A stretch of DNA of 15,578 nt. Origin: Lachnospiraceae bacterium UBA4380 (lineage in GTDB: Bacteria; Bacillota; Clostridia; Lachnospirales; Lachnospiraceae). Shown here piece by piece: positions 12,761 to 15,578 of the stretch. Location of the stretch: contig DGRU01000068.1 in assembly GCA_002390025.1 (NCBI GenBank), positions 1 through 15,578 on the forward strand, written 5' to 3'. Position 1 is the first letter of the stretch, and the number at the start of each line of letters is the position of its first letter. Position numbers and translations under genes: made by a program. The notes under the pieces were generated by a model. It was not told the DNA's origin and ran no database searches. It saw nothing but the letters and a program-made list of their open reading frames with translations.

Positions 12761-13015
12761 ATGATGAAATCGAAAATGAAAGATACCGTGAAACTGCATC
12801 CGTTCAGCACAGTGCTGTTTGCGATCTATTTTGTCACATCTGTTCTGCAGGGAAGCATCGAACTGTTCCTGATCGGTTTTCTTGCAGCATCTGCCGCCTA
12901 TGTTCTGGAGCTTCTGTTCTATGTGACAGGCATGATCAGGACGGGCCGAAACTGTGCCGGCCGTCCGCGATCCTCCGGGATGCAGACCAGGCAGAAGCAG
13001 AGAAGCGCGGCGTGA
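12761..13015 (+). CDS. Small two-helix membrane protein (84 aa)
   Basis: An 84-aa predicted cytoplasmic-membrane protein with no recognisable family. A short basic N-terminus (MMKSKMKDTVK) precedes two hydrophobic segments, about 15-30 (FSTVLFAIYFVTSVLQ) and 34-58 (ELFLIGFLAASAAYVLELLF), then a basic, Arg/Gln-rich tail (60-84). The tail and the N-terminus are both positive, consistent with both ends inside. GGAGAGGAG lies 6 bases before ATG 12761. It opens the run of small genes on this strand that ends in the HIRAN gene; the 125-bp gap to the next gene has no terminator, only a small GTGAAA/TTTCAC hairpin near 13027-13041. Confidence 0.65.
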   Translation: MMKSKMKDTVKLHPFSTVLFAIYFVTSVLQGSIELFLIGFLAASAAYVLELLFYVTGMIRTGRNCAGRPRSSGMQTRQKQRSAA

Positions 13016-13140
13016 CAGGCGGGGATGTGAAAGTATTTCACGTTTCAGCAGGGCCGGTAATGTGATAAAAACCGTAACTGACATCAAAACGGCAGAGCTT
13101 AGACCAGGGCAGCATTAAATCAGTACGAGGGAGGTGCACA

Positions 13141-13242
13141 ATGAAAGGTTATGTGACCGAGAGTGGATATATGGGTTATGTCAATGGCACCTATGTGCTC
13201 TTTTCGGATGAGAGAGACTACATCGAATTTATGGAGGATTGA
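13141..13242 (+). CDS. 33-aa small protein upstream of the EF-hand gene
   Basis: A 33-aa peptide that starts MKGYVTESGYMGYVNGTYVL and ends FSDERDYIEFMED. It is rich in Tyr and Gly at the front and acidic at the end. GGGAGGTG lies 5 bases before ATG 13141, one of the strongest ribosome binding sites here. The last codons hold the GGAGG site used by the next gene (ATG 13247), so the two are translated together. The G-Y-M-G-Y-V-N-G pattern suggests a small beta hairpin. It resembles very short hypothetical proteins I have a general memory of from Lachnospiraceae; I cannot name a function. Confidence 0.65.
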   Translation: MKGYVTESGYMGYVNGTYVLFSDERDYIEFMED

Positions 13243-13246
13243 TGAA

Positions 13247-13456
13247 ATGTTCGGACTTGATCAGCTTTTTGATTTTGACAGAAACGGGAAATTGGACGCC
13301 TTTGAGAGGGCTGCGGAGGTGGCATTCCTCTATAGTGCCGAAGGGGCTTCGAGGAAAGCAGACAGAAGGTATGGTGATCAGGCGGGTTTCGATAGATACG
13401 GTTCGAACTATTACTATAGTTCTGAATATAGCTCTGAAGAAGATGACAGCGATTGA
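13247..13456 (+). CDS. Small single EF-hand protein (69 aa)
   Basis: A 69-aa protein whose residues 9-20, DFDRNGKLDAFE, match the 12-residue EF-hand loop at every ligand position (D1, D3, N5, G6, L8, D9, E12). Flanking helices are plausible: FGLDQLF before and RAAEVAFLY after, giving one complete helix-loop-helix. The rest (40-69) is disordered, Tyr/Ser/Glu/Asp-rich, ending in EEDDSD, itself possibly cation-binding. One EF-hand suggests it dimerises or acts as a calcium-sensitive adaptor; that is inference. GGAGG lies 9 bases before ATG 13247, inside the preceding gene, which stops 4 bases earlier. The 19-bp array begins within its last codons. Longer upstream in-frame readings lack a start signal. 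Confidence 0.75.
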   Translation: MFGLDQLFDFDRNGKLDAFERAAEVAFLYSAEGASRKADRRYGDQAGFDRYGSNYYYSSEYSSEEDDSD

Positions 13457-13535
13457 GTGGGCTGACAGCAATTAAGAGGCCTGACAGCGATTGGAAGAAT
13501 TGACAGGATTGACAGCGATTGGGAGGACTGACAAG
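13444..13535. repeat. 19-bp tandem array joining the EF-hand and HIRAN genes
   Basis: Units TGACAGCGATTGAGTGGGC (13444-13462), TGACAGCAATTAAGAGGCC (13463-13481), TGACAGCGATTGGAAGAAT (13482-13500), a 9-bp partial (13501-13509) and TGACAGCGATTGGGAGGAC (13510-13528), then TGACAAG. The first unit holds the EF-hand gene's last four codons and stop. The last unit holds GGGAGGA, the ribosome binding site of the HIRAN gene. Confidence 0.92.
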
Positions 13536-13832
13536 ATGAAAAATATCTACTTTACAATAACCGGCACGAAATATCGCTATGGCCACGATTTTATGAAACC
13601 CGGGATGAAGGTGAAGCTGGTCAAGGAACCAGACAACCGGTACGACACAGAGGCAATCCGCGTGGAGATGAAAAACGGCCTGGGACTCGTGGGCTATGTG
13701 GCCAATTCCATCCACACAGTCAAGGGAGAGTGCATCAGTGCCGGCCGCATGTATGACCGGATCGGAAAGAAGGCAAAGGGAACCGTCAAGCTGGTTCTCC
13801 CGGATGCAGTCATCTGTAAGCTGGACAAGTGA
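13536..13832 (+). CDS. Stand-alone HIRAN domain protein
   Basis: A 98-aa protein consisting of one HIRAN domain, the small beta domain that binds single-stranded 3' DNA ends in HLTF and also occurs alone in bacteria and phages. The conserved core is visible: ITGTKYRYGHDFMKPG (8-23), VKLVKEPDNRYDTEAIRVE (26-44, with the E-P-D-N-x-Y-D-x-x-A-I signature), GLVGYVANS (50-58) and a C-terminal GTVKLVLPDAVIC strand. Predicted role: recognition of DNA ends or damage, in the cytoplasm. I chose ATG 13536, with GGGAGGA from the 19-bp array 8-9 bases upstream; a longer form from 13491 would translate the repeat. It closes the small-gene run and is followed by a strong terminator. Confidence 0.88.
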   Translation: MKNIYFTITGTKYRYGHDFMKPGMKVKLVKEPDNRYDTEAIRVEMKNGLGLVGYVANSIHTVKGECISAGRMYDRIGKKAKGTVKLVLPDAVICKLDK

Positions 13833-13871
13833 ATGATAGGACGATTGGGCCGCCAGGCGGCATGAATGCGG

Positions 13872-13924
13872 GAGCGAAGAATAATGCATCGTGAATGAAG
13901 AGGCATTATTTTTCGCTCTTTTTT
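13872..13924 (+). terminator. Rho-independent terminator after the HIRAN gene
   Basis: GAGCGAAGAATAATGC (13872-13887) pairs with GCATTATTTTTCGCTC (13903-13918), 16 bp with one G-T wobble, 15-base loop, then TTTTTT. Confidence 0.9.
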
Positions 13925-13991
13925 GTTCTGAATCTGATAAACTGATAAGAGGTTAGAAATCGAAAGACATTACAATAAAAGGAGGAGATCT

Positions 13992-14381
13992 ATGATTCAA
14001 CCAGTCTCCGTAGATGAACTGCTTTTCTTTGATTCCAAACAAGAGGCGCTGCCCATATATATGGCTTTTCGGGAAGTTGTTTTAGAAAGGGTGCCGGACA
14101 TACGAATCGAAGTGAAGAGAACGCAGATTTCATTTTTTAAACGATATATGTTCGCGGCAGTGTCCTTTACACCGGTTCGAAAGGCCAAAGACCGTCCGGA
14201 TCCTTTTTTGACGATCACTTTCGGGCTGCCATACAAAAAGGAATCTGCACGGATTGATGCAGCCGTTGAACCCTATCCCAATCGCTGGACGCACCACGTG
14301 ATGATCGGGACTGAAAAGGAGATTGACGAGGAACTGATCGCCTGGATTCAGGAGGCGGCTGAATTTGCAGATAGAAAATAG
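13992..14381 (+). CDS. DUF5655-type protein
   Basis: A 129-aa soluble protein. ALPIYMAFREVVLERVPDI, VKRTQISFFKRYMFAAVSF, KDRPDPFLTITFGLPYKKES and PYPNRWTHHVMIGTEKEIDE match the DUF5655/YdhG-like fold, in which a helical front is followed by a beta sheet. The family has no proven activity; members occur with transport, methyltransferase or DUF1905 genes. GGAGGAG lies 4-5 bases before ATG 13992. The DUF1905 gene follows after 40 bases with no terminator, suggesting an operon of 13992-15375. I saw no reliable promoter between 13925 and 13980 (a TACAAT at 13971 is too close to the start). Confidence 0.8.
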   Translation: MIQPVSVDELLFFDSKQEALPIYMAFREVVLERVPDIRIEVKRTQISFFKRYMFAAVSFTPVRKAKDRPDPFLTITFGLPYKKESARIDAAVEPYPNRWTHHVMIGTEKEIDEELIAWIQEAAEFADRK

Positions 14382-14421
14382 AAATGGATTATTATGCAGT
14401 TGCCGCCGGATAGGTGAGATT

Positions 14422-14706
14422 ATGGAACAGAAATTGTATGAGTATGACGCACTTATTCATGAAGTCCCTGACAATGGAGGAGCCTATGTCATTTTTCCAT
14501 GGAACATCCGGGAAGAGTTCGGGAAAGGACGAATAAAGGTCCATGCTGAATTTGACGGCGTTCCTTATGATGGCAGCATTGTCAACATGGGTGTGAAAGA
14601 CGAAAACGGGAATGTGTGCTACATAATAGGGCTCCTGAAAGCAATCCGCAGGCAGCTGAAAAAGGGAGACGGAGACAGTGTGCATGTTGTGATCAGGGAG
14701 AGGTAA
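14422..14706 (+). CDS. DUF1905 beta-barrel protein
   Basis: A 94-aa single-domain DUF1905 protein. YEYDALIHEVPDNGGAYVIF (6-25), PWNIREEFGKGRIKVHAEFD (26-45), GVPYDGSIVNMG (46-57) and CYIIGLLKAIRRQLKKGDGD (66-85) follow the family in order. In many genomes this domain is fused to a YdeI/OmpD-associated tail; here it stands alone. Its fold is described as a small beta barrel; function unknown. I chose ATG 14422 with AGGTGAGA just upstream; an in-frame start at 14365 would overlap the preceding gene and has no site. The GyrI-like gene starts 36 bases later. Confidence 0.85.
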   Translation: MEQKLYEYDALIHEVPDNGGAYVIFPWNIREEFGKGRIKVHAEFDGVPYDGSIVNMGVKDENGNVCYIIGLLKAIRRQLKKGDGDSVHVVIRER

Positions 14707-14742
14707 GAGAATTATTCGACTGTTCTGAGAGGAAAACGGAAT

Positions 14743-15375
14743 ATGGCATTTGATTTCAAGAAGGAATATAAAGAGTTCTATATGCCCAAAAACAAACCCG
14801 GCATCGTATCGGTGCCGGGCATGAATTATATTGCGGTCCGCGGCCAGGGGGATCCCAATGCCGAGGGCGGCGAATACAAGCAGGCAATTGAATTGCTGTA
14901 CGGCATTGCCTATACGATTAAGATGAGCAAAAAAGGCGACCGCCAGATGGAGGGCTATTTTGACTTCGTCGTGCCGCCGCTGGAGGGCTTCTGGTGGCAG
15001 GAAGGTATCGACGGCGTTGACTACGCGCACAAGGAAAACTTCCGCTGGATCTCGGTCATCCGTCTGCCGGATTTTGTGACAAGAGAGGATTTTGACTGGG
15101 CTGTTAAGGAAGCGGAAAAAAAGAAGAAGACAGACTTCTCCAAAGCGGAATTCTGGACCTATGACGAAGGCTTGTGCGTGCAGTGCATGCACATCGGGCC
15201 CTATGACGATGAGCCCGCCACGGTAGAACTGATGCATGCCTTCATGGAAGAGCAGGGCTATGTCCTGGACATCACCGACCAGCGCCTTCATCACGAAATC
15301 TATCTGAGCGATGCCAGAAAGGTCGCTCCGGAGAAATTGAAAACGGTGATCAGGCATCCAATCAGGAAGAAATAA
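14743..15375 (+). CDS. GyrI-like small-molecule-binding domain protein
   Basis: A 210-aa soluble protein of the GyrI-like (BmrR effector-binding) superfamily without a DNA-binding part. FKKEYKEFYMPKNKPGIV, VPGMNYIAVRGQGDPNAEGG (24-43), AIELLYGIAYTIKMSKK, GFWWQEG, FRWISVIRLPDFVT and LCVQCMHIGPYDDEPATVEL (about 149-168) are all family landmarks; LHHEIYLSDARKV near the end carries the conserved Glu of the binding pocket. Such stand-alone members bind or hydrolyse cationic or cyclic small molecules (one subset acts on cyclopropanoid natural products). GAGAGGAAA lies 8-9 bases before ATG 14743. It is the last of three closely spaced genes; no terminator is visible in 15376-15490. Confidence 0.88.
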   Translation: MAFDFKKEYKEFYMPKNKPGIVSVPGMNYIAVRGQGDPNAEGGEYKQAIELLYGIAYTIKMSKKGDRQMEGYFDFVVPPLEGFWWQEGIDGVDYAHKENFRWISVIRLPDFVTREDFDWAVKEAEKKKKTDFSKAEFWTYDEGLCVQCMHIGPYDDEPATVELMHAFMEEQGYVLDITDQRLHHEIYLSDARKVAPEKLKTVIRHPIRKK

Positions 15376-15490
15376 GTTCTTTGTGTTTTTTATTCTCGAA
15401 GGGGCAGAGGCGTTCAAGGAGCAGAAGGCCATGCAAGTTTCCCGGATGACCGGAGAAACCCATGAAAATGCATGAAAGAGGAAATCAGAA

Positions 15491-15578
15491 ATGAGTTACG
15501 ATCATATTCAGGTGAACACGCAGAGCAGCATCAGGATCGAGGGATCCAAAGTGGTCTATAAAGCGGAGCAGCAGAGTA
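15491..15578 (+). CDS. 5' end of a possible metallo-beta-lactamase-fold hydrolase (partial)
   Basis: Runs off the window after 29 codons. The start MSYDHIQVNTQSSIRI then EGSKVVYKA resembles the first two beta strands of UlaG-like metallo-beta-lactamase-fold proteins, where a phrase such as Q-S-S-I-R-I precedes K-V-I-Y. The metal-binding HxHxDH motif would lie beyond the end, so this is a tentative call. AGAGGAAA lies 7-9 bases before ATG 15491. Confidence 0.5.
   Translation, partial: MSYDHIQVNTQSSIRIEGSKVVYKAEQQS

Noticed and set aside
12535..13065. Plus-strand ORF of 176 codons overlapping the 84-aa gene
   Set aside because: Its front translates the CCCCCTTTT repeats, it has no ribosome binding site, and the overlapping frame at 12761 has a strong one plus clear membrane helices.
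14392..15432. Minus-strand ORF of 346 codons
   Set aside because: Antisense to the DUF1905 and GyrI-like genes, which have family motifs and ribosome binding sites.
15432..15476. 14-codon ORF between the GyrI-like and last genes
   Set aside because: AAGGAG precedes it at a fair distance, but the region could equally be coding debris; no terminator or promoter supports a unit.

Overview
The window looks like chromosomal DNA of a gut-type Clostridia bacterium, most likely Lachnospiraceae. This is inferred from protein families (MepA-like MATE pump, ProX-type deacylase, LysR/hydrolase/cyclophilin-like lipoprotein set, stand-alone HIRAN, DUF5655 and DUF1905 proteins), AGGAGG-type ribosome binding sites, sigma-A promoters and medium GC content. 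There is no rRNA, tRNA, CRISPR array, integrase or intact insertion sequence. The region is a mosaic of small housekeeping or accessory units, not one large pathway.

Layout. 63-1256 (-) is an ATP-grasp ligase with a near-consensus promoter at 1368-1396. 1643-2926 (+) is a protein with a C-terminal PD-(D/E)XK nuclease-like fold. 3162-4520 (-) is a MATE efflux pump, followed on its own strand by a degenerate repeat tract and a strong terminator. 4663-5211 (+) is a flavodoxin-fold NAD(P)H reductase and 5274-5765 (-) a ThpR-type 2',3'-cyclic phosphodiesterase. A LysR regulator (5913-6794, -) diverges from a 77-aa helical protein, a Cys-nucleophile alpha/beta hydrolase and a cyclophilin-like lipoprotein. 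A perfect 16-bp palindrome in the shared spacer is the obvious operator candidate. After some coding remnants come a ProX-type deacylase (9411-9956, -) and a secreted FN3 protein (10304-11011, -).

The right third is rich in very small genes. A self-contained unit (promoter, ribosome binding site, 20-codon ORF, terminator) lies at 11193-11373. It abuts a broken GNAT acetyltransferase. A 78-aa protein follows at 12066. Then comes a putative small-protein operon (12761-13832): a two-helix membrane protein, a 33-aa peptide, a 69-aa protein with a textbook EF-hand loop, and a HIRAN protein, ended by a strong terminator. The window closes with DUF5655, DUF1905 and GyrI-like proteins and the first codons of what may be a metallo-beta-lactamase-fold protein.

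The most unusual property is in the spacers. At least seven carry their own short-period, degenerate tandem array (10 to 20 bp units). The unit sequence differs at each site, and the arrays often begin at or inside the stop codon of the upstream gene. One array lies inside the GNAT pseudogene, and one provides the ribosome binding site of the next gene. A second, separate layer is a dispersed family of GGGAC/GTCCC-rich REP-like palindromes. All functional calls are from reading the sequence; no database search was run.
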